From Variovorax sp. Root411 (GTDB taxonomy: Bacteria; Pseudomonadota; Gammaproteobacteria; Burkholderiales; Burkholderiaceae_C): a stretch of 64,000 nucleotides of DNA. The stretch covers positions 682,001 to 746,000 of the forward strand of contig NZ_LMDW01000016.1 in NCBI RefSeq assembly GCF_001425205.1, written 5' to 3'. Below the pieces are notes generated by a model. That model was not told where the DNA came from and did no database searches. It saw only the letters and a program-made list of their open reading frames with translations. Shown here one piece after another: positions 24,756 to 34,026 of this stretch. Made by a program: the position numbers and the translations under genes. Position 1 is the stretch's first letter. Each line of letters opens with the position of its first letter.

Positions 24756-25181
24756 ATGAAAATCCTCATCGCCGTCGATGGCAGCGCCTACACCCGCAAG
24801 GCGCTCGACTACCTGTTGTCCAACCGGGGCATGTTCGTGGACGGGCATCAGCTGGTGGTGGTGCACGTGTGCACCGGCATCTCGGGCCATGTCTCGCGTC
24901 ACCTGAGCAAGGAGATCGTCGCGGACTACTACGCCGAGGAAAGCGCCAAGGTGCTCGATCCCGTGAAGGCGCTGTTCGCCGAGAGCGGCGTGAGCAACTA
25001 CACGATCGACTCGCGTCACGGCCACGTGGCCGAGGAAATCCTCAAGTCGGCCGCTGCGGCGCAAGCGGGGCTGATCGTGCTCGGCACCCATGGCCACGGC
25101 ATCTTCGGCCGCGCGCTGATGGGCTCGGTCGCCACCAAGGTGATCGCCGAGACGAACACCACGGTGCTGCTGGTCCAATAG
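24756..25181 (+). CDS. universal stress protein (UspA family)
   Basis: The 141-residue single-domain Usp protein starts with the beta-strand and first loop KILIAVDGSAYTRKAL. It carries the ATP-binding signature GTHGHGIFGRALMGSVA near residue 110, so it is of the ATP-binding kind. It lies 78 bases after the TauE-type gene on the same strand and may be co-transcribed. Its stress role is known for the family; the specific function is unknown. Confidence 0.9.
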   Translation: MKILIAVDGSAYTRKALDYLLSNRGMFVDGHQLVVVHVCTGISGHVSRHLSKEIVADYYAEESAKVLDPVKALFAESGVSNYTIDSRHGHVAEEILKSAAAAQAGLIVLGTHGHGIFGRALMGSVATKVIAETNTTVLLVQ

Positions 25182-25193
25182 GCCGGCCTCTCG

Positions 25194-26156
25194 CTACTGC
25201 GCGCGCTGCTGCCGCCACTCGCGCGGCGAGCAGGCGAAACGCTCGCGGAACGCGCGGCTGAAATGAGCCGCATCGTTGAAGCCGCGGCCGTATGCAATTT
25301 CCGCCACCGGCCGACCCGCGAGGCGCGGCTCCAGCAGGTCGCGGCTGCACGCCTCCAGCCTGCGTTCCCAGATGTACTGCGCGGGCGTCAGCGGCTCGCT
25401 CTTGAACACGCGGTGGATGTGGCTCACCGACACGCCCAGCGCGGTCGCCAGCGTGCCCACCGACAACGAAGGATCGGCCAGTTGCTCGTCGATGCGACGC
25501 TTCACGCGCGCGAGGTGGTACGCCGCTAGGTTGCTGAGCGAAGGTGCACGCGCCGCAGGCAGCGTCTGCAGCCCCGCCACGAGGATGTTCTGCACGCCAT
25601 TGGCAACCGCCAGCGCCGAGGCGGGCTGCAGCTTGTCGATGTCTTCGCGCAGCGTGTGGATCATGCCCAGCAGCAGGTGCCCCGCCCCTTCGCGCCCCGA
25701 CACGGTGGTGGCCGTCAGCGCCTCGGTGTCGCGCAACTCGCTGCGCAGGCGTTCGCCGGGCAGCTTGAGCACGATCTGCTCGAAGGACTCGTCGAACAGC
25801 AGCTGGTAGGGCCGCGTGCTGTCGTACAGCGCGAAGTCGCCGGCCGACAGCACGGCGTCGCGGCCGTCCTGCCGCACCACGCCCTGGCCGCGCGCCTGGA
25901 TGCTCACGAGAAAGCAGTCGTCGCTGGAGTGCGAGATGTGCCCCGGCGTGCGCATCACCTTCTGCGGGCCCGAAGTGACGACCGACACGTCGAGGCCGGG
26001 CAGCGCGTGCTGGCGGATGCTGCCTTCGAAATCGCCGGTATCGCCTTCGCGCACCGGATCGCAGCCGAGCTGCACGTAGACGTTGCAGATCATGTCGGTC
26101 CAGTAGGCAAGCCGCTGGTCGCGCGAGACGGCATCGGTGCTGAGCAACTGGGTCAT
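25194..26156 (-). CDS. AraC family regulator of the aldoxime/nitrile pathway
   Basis: The 320-residue regulator has an N-terminal AraC-binding-like (FeaR/NitR-type) domain (STDAVSRDQRLAYWTDMICN) and a C-terminal double helix-turn-helix AraC domain (VGTLATALGVSVSHIHRVFK, then AYGRGFNDAAHFSRAFRERF). The start at 26156 (MTQLLSTD) is preceded by GAGGACT; upstream in-frame codons do not look like the family. It is divergent from the nitrilase-aldoxime dehydratase operon, as in NitR/OxdR-type loci, so activation of that operon is probable. Confidence 0.88.
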   Translation of the reverse strand: MTQLLSTDAVSRDQRLAYWTDMICNVYVQLGCDPVREGDTGDFEGSIRQHALPGLDVSVVTSGPQKVMRTPGHISHSSDDCFLVSIQARGQGVVRQDGRDAVLSAGDFALYDSTRPYQLLFDESFEQIVLKLPGERLRSELRDTEALTATTVSGREGAGHLLLGMIHTLREDIDKLQPASALAVANGVQNILVAGLQTLPAARAPSLSNLAAYHLARVKRRIDEQLADPSLSVGTLATALGVSVSHIHRVFKSEPLTPAQYIWERRLEACSRDLLEPRLAGRPVAEIAYGRGFNDAAHFSRAFRERFACSPREWRQQRAQ

Positions 26157-26335
26157 CGGGAGTCCTCGGAAAGCCTGAACAACAGGGACATGCAACGCTG
26201 GAACAAGAACACCGCCAATCCGGGTCAAGGCATTCCGGCGGCGCGAATTTACGCTTCAAGCAACCCGCATGCCACAGCGCAAACCCGTGCGAAAGGGGTG
26301 CGGTTCGTTACTTTCATTGCATCTGGAGACCCACC

Positions 26336-27340
26336 ATGCCGACCACCGTTCACCCTAAGCTGCGCGTCGCCGCCGTGCAGGCCGCGCCCGTGTTCCTCGA
26401 CCTCGACGGCACCATCGACAAGACGATCGACCTGATGGCGCAGGCCGCGAAACAGGGCGTGCAGCTCATCGCCTTTCCCGAGACCTGGGTGCCCGGCTAT
26501 CCGTGGTGGATCTGGCTCGACTCGCCGGCCTGGGGCATGCAGTTTGTGCAGCGCTATCACGACAACTCGCTGGTCGTCGGCTCCGCCGAGTTCGACCGCA
26601 TCAGGGAGGCGGCGCGCAAGCACAGGATCTGGGTCTCGCTCGGCTACAGCGAGAAGGCCGCGGGCAGCCTCTACATTGCGCAGGCGCTGATCGACGACCA
26701 GGGCAACACCGCGCAGACGCGGCGCAAGCTCAAGCCCACGCACGTCGAACGCACCGTGTTCGGCGAAGGCGACGGCTCGGACCTCGCCGTGGTCGACACC
26801 CCGCTCGGCAACATCGGATCGCTCTCGTGCTGGGAGCATTTGCAGCCGCTGAGCAAGTACGCGATGTACTCGCAGAACGAGCAGATCCACTGTGGCGCAT
26901 GGCCCAGCTTCTCGCTGTACCGCGGCGCGGCCTATGCACTGGGCCCCGAGGTCAACAATGCCGCGAGCCAGGTGTATGCGGCCGAGGGCCAGTGCTTCGT
27001 GGTCGCGCCCTGCGCCACGGTGTCGAAGGCCATGAGCGAGCTGATGTGCACCGACGCGGGCAAGCAGCAGATGCTGCGCACCGGCGGCGGCTTTGCACGC
27101 ATCTACGCACCCGACGGTTCGCCGCTGGGCACGCCGCTGGCTGAGGACGAGGAAGGCCTGGTGATAGCCGACATCGACCTCGGCATGATCTCGCTCGCCA
27201 AAGCGGCCGCCGACCCGAGTGGCCACTACTCGCGGCCCGACGTCACACAGCTGCTGCTCAACAAGACGCGCCGCGAACCCGTGGTGGTGCAGCACACGCC
27301 GGAGCCTGAAAGCAGCGTGACCGAGCCGGTCGCGGCCTGA
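26336..27340 (+). CDS. nitrilase (aliphatic/arylacetonitrile type)
   Basis: The 334-residue nitrilase hydrolyses an organic nitrile to the carboxylic acid and ammonia. The catalytic set is visible: Glu49 in FPETWVPGYPWW, Lys131 in RKLKPTHVERT and Cys165 in GSLSCWEHLQPL, with GEGDG after the Lys motif as in true nitrilases. A clear ribosome site (CTGGAG) precedes the ATG. Seventeen bases separate it from the aldoxime dehydratase gene, so the pair would convert aldoxime to nitrile to acid. Family resemblance suggests arylacetonitriles or aliphatic nitriles, which cannot be settled by eye. Confidence 0.93.
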   Translation: MPTTVHPKLRVAAVQAAPVFLDLDGTIDKTIDLMAQAAKQGVQLIAFPETWVPGYPWWIWLDSPAWGMQFVQRYHDNSLVVGSAEFDRIREAARKHRIWVSLGYSEKAAGSLYIAQALIDDQGNTAQTRRKLKPTHVERTVFGEGDGSDLAVVDTPLGNIGSLSCWEHLQPLSKYAMYSQNEQIHCGAWPSFSLYRGAAYALGPEVNNAASQVYAAEGQCFVVAPCATVSKAMSELMCTDAGKQQMLRTGGGFARIYAPDGSPLGTPLAEDEEGLVIADIDLGMISLAKAAADPSGHYSRPDVTQLLLNKTRREPVVVQHTPEPESSVTEPVAA

Positions 27341-27357
27341 ACACACGGAGCCGCGCC

Positions 27358-28440
27358 ATGGAATCAGCCATTGCCGAGCACTTGAAGTGCCCCCGCACGC
27401 GGCACCGCCGCGTGGATGACGACTACACGCCGCCCTACCCCGTGTGGTCGGCCCGCGCGCCGACTGCGGTCAAGCAGGTCGTGATGGGCTATTTCGGCGT
27501 GCAGTCGCGCGGCGCCGAGATGCAGGGCCGCGCCTGCGCCGCGCTGATGAAGATCGCCCGCGGCTTCGCGCTGCCCGACGGCCCGGGCCACCACGACCTG
27601 GCGCACTACGTCGATGCCGACGACTTCGACAACATGATCGCCATCGCCTACTGGAGCGATGCCGCGGCGTTCGCCCGCTGGTGCGCCACGCCCGAGATCG
27701 ATGCATGGTGGCGCTCCGAAGAGCGGCTCGCGGAAGGCCTCGGCTACTTTCGCGAGATCGCCTCCCCGCACGTCGAGCACTTCGAGACCATGTTCAACAC
27801 GCCCGACCGCTTCGAGGGCGTCGGCGTGGTCATGGGCGAAGCCAGCGGCGAGCTGCAGGAACACGGCTACTGGGGCTCCATGCGCGACCGCATTCCGCTC
27901 TCGCAGACCGACGCGATGGCGCCTTCCGGCGCGCGCGCCATCGTCGCGGGCACGCCGGCCCCAGGGCAGCGCGTGCGCATCGCGAGCCACGAGAACATCG
28001 CGATGATCCGCTCGGGCCAGGAATGGACCGACACCACCGGGCAGGAGCGCACGCTCTACCTGCAGGACATGGAGCCGGTGCTGCGCGAAGGCATGGACTT
28101 CCTGCGCGACCAGGGCCTGCCCATCGGCTGCTACAGCAACCGCTACATGCACCATCTCGACGCGCACGGCGCGCCGCTGCAGAAATCCTTCGGCCTGAGC
28201 TACTGGCGCTCGCTGGCCGACATGGAGCGCTGGGCCGAGTCGCACCCCACGCACGTCGCGATCTTCGGCAGCTTCATGCGCTATGTGCAGGCGCTGAACT
28301 TCCAGCTGCAGCTGCGCGTGTACCACGAGGTGTCGGTGCTGAAGGCCGACGAGCAAAGCTACGAGTACATCAACTGCCACGCGCGCAGCGGGCTGATGAA
28401 CGGTCTCGCGCCCGCTTCGCAGGACAGTCTCAGGCGGTGA
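27358..28440 (+). CDS. oxd: haem-dependent aldoxime dehydratase
   Basis: The 360-residue haem enzyme dehydrates aldoximes, such as phenylacetaldoxime or alkyl aldoximes, to nitriles. The residues known to matter in Oxd enzymes are found at matching positions: His299 as proximal haem ligand in ESHPTHVAIFG, Ser219 in AMIRSGQEW, Arg178 in MRDRIP, and a distal-side His323 in RVYHEVSVL. The start is at 27358, 17 bases after the nitrilase stop. Its 3' end overlaps the convergent matB gene by 11 bases. Confidence 0.93.
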   Translation: MESAIAEHLKCPRTRHRRVDDDYTPPYPVWSARAPTAVKQVVMGYFGVQSRGAEMQGRACAALMKIARGFALPDGPGHHDLAHYVDADDFDNMIAIAYWSDAAAFARWCATPEIDAWWRSEERLAEGLGYFREIASPHVEHFETMFNTPDRFEGVGVVMGEASGELQEHGYWGSMRDRIPLSQTDAMAPSGARAIVAGTPAPGQRVRIASHENIAMIRSGQEWTDTTGQERTLYLQDMEPVLREGMDFLRDQGLPIGCYSNRYMHHLDAHGAPLQKSFGLSYWRSLADMERWAESHPTHVAIFGSFMRYVQALNFQLQLRVYHEVSVLKADEQSYEYINCHARSGLMNGLAPASQDSLRR

Positions 28441-29968
28441 AAAGCCCCTTGTGCTCGGCGCGCAGCAGCGCCTTCTGCACCTTGCCCATCGTGTTGCGCG
28501 GCAGCTCCGGCACCACGAAGCAGCGCTTCGGGATCTTGAAGTTCGCGAGCTTCGACTTGAGCTCGGCCACGATGGCATCGGCATCGACCAAGGAACCGAC
28601 CTTGGGAATGACGATGGCCACGCCCACCTCGCCGAAGTCGGGGTGCGGCACGCCGACCACGGCGCTCTCGGCAACACCGGCCATCTCGTTGATGTAGCCC
28701 TCGATCTCCGCCGGGTACACGTTGTAGCCGCCGCTGATGATCAGGTCCTTGCTGCGCCCGACGATGGTGATGTAGCCGCGCCCATCGATCTTGCCAACGT
28801 CGCCGGTCTTGAAGAAGCCGTCGGCAGTGAACTCTTCCTTCGTCTTCTCGGGCATGCGCCAGTAGCCCGCGAACACGTTGGGGCCGCTGACCTCGATGTT
28901 GCCGATCTCGTCGGTGGTGCAGCTGCGGCCGCCGTCGTCGCGCACGCGCAGCTGCACGCCCGGCAGCGCAAAGCCGACAGTGCCGCCGCGGCGTTCGCCC
29001 TGCTCGGCCCGGTAGGGGTTGGACGTGAGCATGGCCGTCTCGCTCATGCCATAGCGTTCGAGGATGGTGTGGCCGGTGCGCTCGCGCCATTCGTCGAAGG
29101 TCTCGATCAAGAGCGGCGCCGAGCCCGCGACGAACAGCCGCATGTTGCGCACCGCCTCGCGCGTGAGGCCCGGCTCGGCCAGCAGCCGCACGTACAGCGT
29201 GGGCACGCCCATGAACACCGTCGCCTCGGGCAGTTTCGCGACGACGCGCTTCGGCTCGAATTTCGAGAACCACAGCATCTTGCTGCCGTTGAGCAGCGCG
29301 CCATGCAGCGCCACGAACAGGCCGTGCACGTGGAAGATGGGCAGCGCATGGATCAGCACGTCGCCTTCGGTCCAGCCCCAGTAGTCCTTCAGCACCCGGG
29401 CGTTCGACAGCAGGTTACCGTGCGTGAGCATCGCGCCCTTGCTGCGGCCCGTGGTGCCGCTGGTGTAGAGGATGGCGGCCATGTCGTCGGCCTTGCGCTG
29501 CGCCACCGTGTGTTGGTCGCTGCACTGCGCGGCTACTTCGAGCAGCGTGCCGGTGCGGTCGTCGTCCAGCGTGAAGACGTGCTTCGTACCCGCTGCCGTG
29601 GCAATCGGCGCCACCCACGAGGCATTGCGGCCGGTGCACACCACCACGGCCGGCTCGGCGTTGCCGATGAAGTATTCGATCTCGGCGCTCTGGTAGGCGG
29701 TGTTGAGCGGCAGGAACACATAGCCCGCGCGCAGCGTGGCTAGGTACAGCAGCATCGCCTCGACCGATTTCTCGACCTGCACCGCGATGCGTGCGCCCTT
29801 CTCCAGCCGGAGCGCGTCGAGCAGGTTCGCGATCATGGCGCTGGCGCGCTCGATGTCGCGCCACGAGTAGAACAAGCCGTTGTCGGTCTCGACGGCGATG
29901 CGGTCGAGGTCGGCGGGGAATGCCGCGCGCAGGGCGGCGAACAGGTTGGCGTTGGCGGTCTTCTTCAT
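28430..29968 (-). CDS. matB: malonyl-CoA synthetase (AMP-forming)
   Basis: The 512-residue acyl-CoA synthetase would activate malonate to malonyl-CoA with ATP and CoA. The phosphate-binding loop ILYTSGTTGRSKGAMLTHGN is near residue 160. ALPIFHVHGLFVALHGALLNG, YGMSETAMLTSNPY, FKTGDVGKIDGRGYI and the C-terminal NTMGKVQK with the catalytic Lys follow. The HVHGL and YGMSET forms are typical of MatB. Location in the same operon as malonyl-CoA decarboxylase supports the substrate. The stop overlaps the aldoxime dehydratase end on the other strand by 11 bases. Confidence 0.92.
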   Translation of the reverse strand: MKKTANANLFAALRAAFPADLDRIAVETDNGLFYSWRDIERASAMIANLLDALRLEKGARIAVQVEKSVEAMLLYLATLRAGYVFLPLNTAYQSAEIEYFIGNAEPAVVVCTGRNASWVAPIATAAGTKHVFTLDDDRTGTLLEVAAQCSDQHTVAQRKADDMAAILYTSGTTGRSKGAMLTHGNLLSNARVLKDYWGWTEGDVLIHALPIFHVHGLFVALHGALLNGSKMLWFSKFEPKRVVAKLPEATVFMGVPTLYVRLLAEPGLTREAVRNMRLFVAGSAPLLIETFDEWRERTGHTILERYGMSETAMLTSNPYRAEQGERRGGTVGFALPGVQLRVRDDGGRSCTTDEIGNIEVSGPNVFAGYWRMPEKTKEEFTADGFFKTGDVGKIDGRGYITIVGRSKDLIISGGYNVYPAEIEGYINEMAGVAESAVVGVPHPDFGEVGVAIVIPKVGSLVDADAIVAELKSKLANFKIPKRCFVVPELPRNTMGKVQKALLRAEHKGLFTA

Positions 29969-29985
29969 CGGACGGTTTCTTCTCT

Positions 29986-30765
29986 TCAGAAATTCGGGGG
30001 GCGCTTGGCGAGAAAGGCGGCGATGCCTTCGCGGTGCTCCGCGGAGTCGGCGTAGTCGTAGGCGGTGGCCAGCAAGCCGTGGGCCGAGGGGGCGCCGGCG
30101 CGCAGCGCGGCAAAGGTCTTCTTGTGCAGGCGCGCGGCCTGGGGCGCGAGCGCGGCGATGCGCGCGGCATGAGACTGCACTGCAAGCGCCACTTCGTTGT
30201 CGGGCAGCACCTGCAGCAAAAAGCCCGCGTCGTACAGGCGCTGCGCACCGTGCACGCCGGCGGCCAGCAGCATGTCGCGCGCGAGCACGTCGCCGATGGC
30301 GCCATGCACCAGCGCGGCTTCGCGCGGCGCCATCGGGAAACCGAGCCTGGCAATGGGTGCGCCGAACTTCGCCGACGCGCCGGCCAGGCGGATGTCGCAG
30401 CAGCTCGCGATTTCGATGCCGGCGCCCATGCAGGCACCCTCGATCTGCGCGACCAGCGGCAGCGGGCAATCGAGCATGGCCTGCAGCGCGGCCCACACCT
30501 CGTTTTCGTGGAATTCGCGCAGGCTGGGCTCTTCGAAGCGGAACGACGGGTATTCGGAAATGTCGCCACCCGCGCAGAAGGCCGCGCCCTCGCCGCGCAC
30601 GATGACGCAGCGCAGGCCGCCATCGTCGTCGCTGCCGAGGCCGTCGAACACGGCGCGCAGCTCACGCCACATGGCACGCGTCATGGCATTGAGGCGCCCC
30701 GGGTTCGACAAAGTGACGACCGCGATGGCGCCTTCCCGGCGCAGCGAAATGCAGCTGTCGGTCAT
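29986..30765 (-). CDS. enoyl-CoA hydratase/isomerase family protein
   Basis: The 259-residue crotonase-fold protein has the oxyanion-hole segments AAFCAGGDISEYPS near residue 62 and IEGACMGAGIEIASCCDIRL near 110. The family allows hydratase, isomerase, decarboxylase or hydrolase chemistry. The first catalytic Glu position of hydratases appears as Gly/Ile-Glu (GAGIEIA), so activity is not certain. It sits between the Bug protein gene (4-base overlap) and matB (17 bases), so it belongs to the malonate operon. Its step in malonate use is unknown. Confidence 0.85.
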   Translation of the reverse strand: MTDSCISLRREGAIAVVTLSNPGRLNAMTRAMWRELRAVFDGLGSDDDGGLRCVIVRGEGAAFCAGGDISEYPSFRFEEPSLREFHENEVWAALQAMLDCPLPLVAQIEGACMGAGIEIASCCDIRLAGASAKFGAPIARLGFPMAPREAALVHGAIGDVLARDMLLAAGVHGAQRLYDAGFLLQVLPDNEVALAVQSHAARIAALAPQAARLHKKTFAALRAGAPSAHGLLATAYDYADSAEHREGIAAFLAKRPPNF

Positions 30766-31748
30766 TCGAGCTTGGCGCCCGATGCCTTCACCACCGCGGC
30801 CCAGCGCTTGATCTCGGCATTGACGAAGCTGCCGTAGGCCGTGGTGGTGAGGTTCGGGATCTCGGAGCCGTTCTGGGCCCAGATGGTTTTCAGGTCATCG
30901 GTGGCGAGCGCCTTCTTCATGTCGTCGATCGCGCGCGTCTGTGCTTCGACCGGCGTGCCCTTGGGCGCCCACAGCCCGTACCACGTGGTGACGGTGTAGT
31001 CGGGCAGGCCCACTTCGGCCGCGCAGGGCACGTCGGGGAAGGCGGGGTTGCGCTTGCTGCCGGCCACCATCAGCGCCTTGATGCGGCCGCTCTTGATGTG
31101 CTGGGCCGAGGAGCCCAGGCCGTCGAACATCAGGTCGACGTTGCCCGAGATCAGGTCGGACAGCGCCGGGCCCGCGCCGCGGTATGGAATATGGGTGATG
31201 AAGGTGCCCGTCTGGAGCTTGAACAGCTCGCCCGCCAGATGGTGCGAGGTGCCCGAGCCCGCCGAGCCGTAGTTGAACTTGCCGGGGTTGCGCTTCACCA
31301 GCGCGATGAACTCCTGGATCGTGTTGGCCTGCACGCGCTTCGGGTTGATCACCACCACCTGCGGCACGTTGGCCAGCAGCATCAGCGGCACGAAGTCTTT
31401 CTCGATGTCGTAATCGAGCTTCGGGTAGATCGACGGCGCGATCGCGTGGTGCACCGCGCCCATGAACAGCGTGTAGCCGTCGGCCGGCGCCTTGGCGGCG
31501 ATGCTCGCGCCCAGCGTGCCCCCTGCCCCGCCGCGGTTGTCGATGACCAGCGTCTGCCCCGCGATGCGCGAGAACTGGCCCGAGAGCGGCCGTGCGAACG
31601 CATCGGTCCCGCCGCCGGCCGGGAACGGCACGATCATCGTCACCGGCTTCGTCGGCCAGCCCTGCTGGGCTCGCGCAGCGCCGCAGAGAACCGCCGCACC
31701 GGCGGCAGCCGCGCGCAAGACGTCGCGGCGTTGAAAGCTTGGGTTCAT
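30762..31748 (-). CDS. Bug-type tripartite tricarboxylate transporter substrate-binding protein
   Basis: The 328-residue periplasmic binding protein belongs to the large Burkholderiales Bug (TctC) family. A Tat-like or Sec signal (NPSFQRRDVLRAAAAGAAVL, cut after ARA) precedes PTKPVTMIVPFPAGGGTDAFAR and VIDNRGGAGGTLGA, both family hallmarks. The start at 31748 was chosen because GGAGAT lies at a proper distance; the ATG 9 bases upstream is too close to it. No TctA/TctB membrane genes are nearby, which is usual for Bug proteins. The ligand may be malonate or a related dicarboxylate, judging by operon context. Confidence 0.9.
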   Translation of the reverse strand: MNPSFQRRDVLRAAAAGAAVLCGAARAQQGWPTKPVTMIVPFPAGGGTDAFARPLSGQFSRIAGQTLVIDNRGGAGGTLGASIAAKAPADGYTLFMGAVHHAIAPSIYPKLDYDIEKDFVPLMLLANVPQVVVINPKRVQANTIQEFIALVKRNPGKFNYGSAGSGTSHHLAGELFKLQTGTFITHIPYRGAGPALSDLISGNVDLMFDGLGSSAQHIKSGRIKALMVAGSKRNPAFPDVPCAAEVGLPDYTVTTWYGLWAPKGTPVEAQTRAIDDMKKALATDDLKTIWAQNGSEIPNLTTTAYGSFVNAEIKRWAAVVKASGAKLE

Positions 31749-31833
31749 TTGTCTCATCTCCAGTTTGTCGTTGTGGATCTTGCCGCCCGATGCGGTGTCC
31801 GGCGTATTGTTTGCCACCGGCCTGCGAACGCCA

Positions 31834-33300
31834 TCAGCCTTTTTTGAAGTACAGGCTTTCGATGTCTCCCGATACAGCCACCTTGCCGTCCGCCAGCCAG
31901 GTGCGATGTTTGTCCAGGCGCTTGAGGTCGTAGAGATAGTTGACCATGAGCCCGTAAGACTGCTTGTGCCCCTTGGGCGACGGGTCGCCGGCCCAGTTCA
32001 GCCGCTCCACGCGGGCGCCGTTGCCCAGGTGGAAGCGCGCGACCGGGTCGGCCGGCGTGCCGTCGACCAGCGCGCGGCCGAGGTATTCGGCGGCGGCCTG
32101 CCTCAGCCATTGGCGCAGCGGGGACTTCGCGTCGAAGGTGGCGGCCGAGTCCGCCGCGGCGAGCAGGCGATCGGCGGTCGGCGGCAGCGAGCCGACGAGG
32201 CGGCCGAGCTCGGCTTCGCGCTTCTCGTCGAGGCGCGGCAGCAGGTCGGCGGCGTTCTTCGCGAGCCAGGTGCGAAAGCCCGGGATCGGCGACAACGTGG
32301 CGAAGGTCTTCAGGCGCGGCAGTTCGTCCTGCAGCGTCTCGACCACGCGCTTGATGAGCGAGTCGCCGAAGCTCACGCCGCGCAGGCCGTTCTGTGTGTT
32401 GCTGATCGAATAGAAGATGGCGGTGGTGGCCCTGGCCGGCAGCACGGGCACGGCAGCCTCATCGAGCAGCGGCGTGATGCCGTCGCTGATGCGGTCGACC
32501 AGCGCCACCTCGACGAAGATCAGCGGCTCGTTGGGCAGGCGCGGATGGAAGAAGCCGTAGCAGCGGCGGTCGCTGTCGTCGAGCCGGTTCTTCACGTCGG
32601 ACCAGCTCTTGATGTCGTGCACCGCCTCGTAGCGGATGAGCTTCTCGATCAGCGAGGCCGGCGAGTCCCAGTCGATGCGGCGCAGTTCGAGGAAGGCCAC
32701 GTCGAACCAGGTGGAGAACAGGTGCTCCAGCTCGGCGTCCAGCGCGAGCAGGCGCTTGTCGGCCTTCAGGCACGGCAGCAGGTCGGCGCGCAGGTCGACC
32801 AGGAAGCGCATGCCTTCGGGCTCGACCGCGAAGCGCTGCAGCAGGCGCATGCGCGGCGACACCAGCGCGCGGCGCAGGCGCAGCTCGGCCTGGCCTTCGT
32901 CGGGCGTGCCGACGGAGGCCTGGTGCTGGTTGCGGGCGATCTCGAGCTTTTGCGCGTCAGCGGCGAAATGCTCGCTCATCAGGGCCCAGTAGTCGCGGCG
33001 CTCCTCGGGTGTGGCGGCGCGGTAGCCGTCCGCGATGGCATGGGCCCGGCGCCCGCCCTCGACCTCGCTCACGCGCGGATCGATCACGGCCTGCAGGTCG
33101 GCCAGCACGCGGCGCAGCGCGCGCGGCGACAAGGCTTCGTCGGCCTTGCGCAGCGTGGCCTGCAGGCGCTCGGCGGTGGAACGTGCGCTGGGCTTGGGCG
33201 CGCTCTTCGACGCGCCCTTGGCGGCGCCTTCGGACGCCACCGGCACCTTGGATTTTTCGCCAGAACGCAGCCGCGCCTGGAACCATTCGGTCGCACTCAT
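31834..33300 (-). CDS. matA: malonyl-CoA decarboxylase
   Basis: The 488-residue enzyme decarboxylates malonyl-CoA to acetyl-CoA. A Lys/Ser/Ala-rich leader of about 40 residues precedes the helical N-terminal domain. The C-terminal GNAT-like catalytic domain has FFHPRLPNEPLIFVEVAL, IFYSISNTQNGLRGVSFGD with the key Ser/Asn stretch, LSPIPGFRTWL and ARFHLGNGARVERLNWAGD, the last two being strong family signatures. It is the first structural gene after the GntR regulator gene and pairs functionally with MatB. Confidence 0.94.
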   Translation of the reverse strand: MSATEWFQARLRSGEKSKVPVASEGAAKGASKSAPKPSARSTAERLQATLRKADEALSPRALRRVLADLQAVIDPRVSEVEGGRRAHAIADGYRAATPEERRDYWALMSEHFAADAQKLEIARNQHQASVGTPDEGQAELRLRRALVSPRMRLLQRFAVEPEGMRFLVDLRADLLPCLKADKRLLALDAELEHLFSTWFDVAFLELRRIDWDSPASLIEKLIRYEAVHDIKSWSDVKNRLDDSDRRCYGFFHPRLPNEPLIFVEVALVDRISDGITPLLDEAAVPVLPARATTAIFYSISNTQNGLRGVSFGDSLIKRVVETLQDELPRLKTFATLSPIPGFRTWLAKNAADLLPRLDEKREAELGRLVGSLPPTADRLLAAADSAATFDAKSPLRQWLRQAAAEYLGRALVDGTPADPVARFHLGNGARVERLNWAGDPSPKGHKQSYGLMVNYLYDLKRLDKHRTWLADGKVAVSGDIESLYFKKG

Positions 33301-33346
33301 CGGGGCACTCCAATGCTTGAGGGGGCGGGCATGGCGCGTTCGGCGG

Positions 33347-34015
33347 TCACGGCATCACCCTGGATTTTTGCTGGCGCGCGACTTCGCGCAGCGCCTCGCG
33401 CTGGCGCGTCATGTGCGTGCGCATGGCGGCGTCGGCGCCCTCGCTGTCGCGCGCCTTGAGCGCCGCGAACACGGCCAGGTGCTCGGACAGGCTCTGGTCG
33501 AGCCGCCCCGGCGCATGCAGCTGCTGCAGCCGCGCGAGCTTGAGGATCTTGCGCAGGTCGCCGATCACCTGCGCGAGCCACTTGTTGTCGGCGAGCTTGA
33601 TGATCGCCTCATGAATGATGTGGTTGGTGGCGTAGTAGTCGTTGATGCGGCGCGCCCTGGCGTGGCGCACCAGCCGCTCGTGCAGCGCATCGAGTTCGTT
33701 CAGCTCGGCGTCGCTGGCATTGCGCGCGGCCTCGTAGGCGCAGCGGCCCTCGAGCAGCGCGATGACAGGAAAGATTTCGTCGAGATCGCGTTCGGTCACT
33801 TCGTTGACGAAGCAGCCGCGCCGCGGCTCATGCCGCAGCAGGCCCTCGGCGGTGAGCACCTTGAGCGCCTCGCGCAACGGGGTGCGCGAGATGGAGAGCC
33901 GCTCGCACAGCGCCACCTCGTCCACGAAGCTGCCGGGCGCCAGCGTGCCGTCGAAGATCTGCTCGCGCAGCGTGGCGGCAACTTCGTCGTGCAGGGAGTT
34001 GGGGACCAGGCGCAT
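33347..34015 (-). CDS. GntR family (FadR/FCD type) regulator of malonate genes
   Basis: The 222-residue regulator has an N-terminal winged helix (LHDEVAATLREQIFDGTLAP and LCERLSISRTPLREALKVLT) and a helical FCD effector domain with metal-site His candidates (NHIIHEAI, SEHLAVF). The start at 34015 (MRLVPNSL) fits the family. It is 46 bases upstream of matA on the same strand, and palindromic AT-rich sites lie just before its start, so autoregulation with the mat genes is likely. It probably corresponds to MatR, a malonate-responsive regulator. Confidence 0.88.
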   Translation of the reverse strand: MRLVPNSLHDEVAATLREQIFDGTLAPGSFVDEVALCERLSISRTPLREALKVLTAEGLLRHEPRRGCFVNEVTERDLDEIFPVIALLEGRCAYEAARNASDAELNELDALHERLVRHARARRINDYYATNHIIHEAIIKLADNKWLAQVIGDLRKILKLARLQQLHAPGRLDQSLSEHLAVFAALKARDSEGADAAMRTHMTRQREALREVARQQKSRVMP

Positions 34016-34026
34016 GGGAATCAAAT

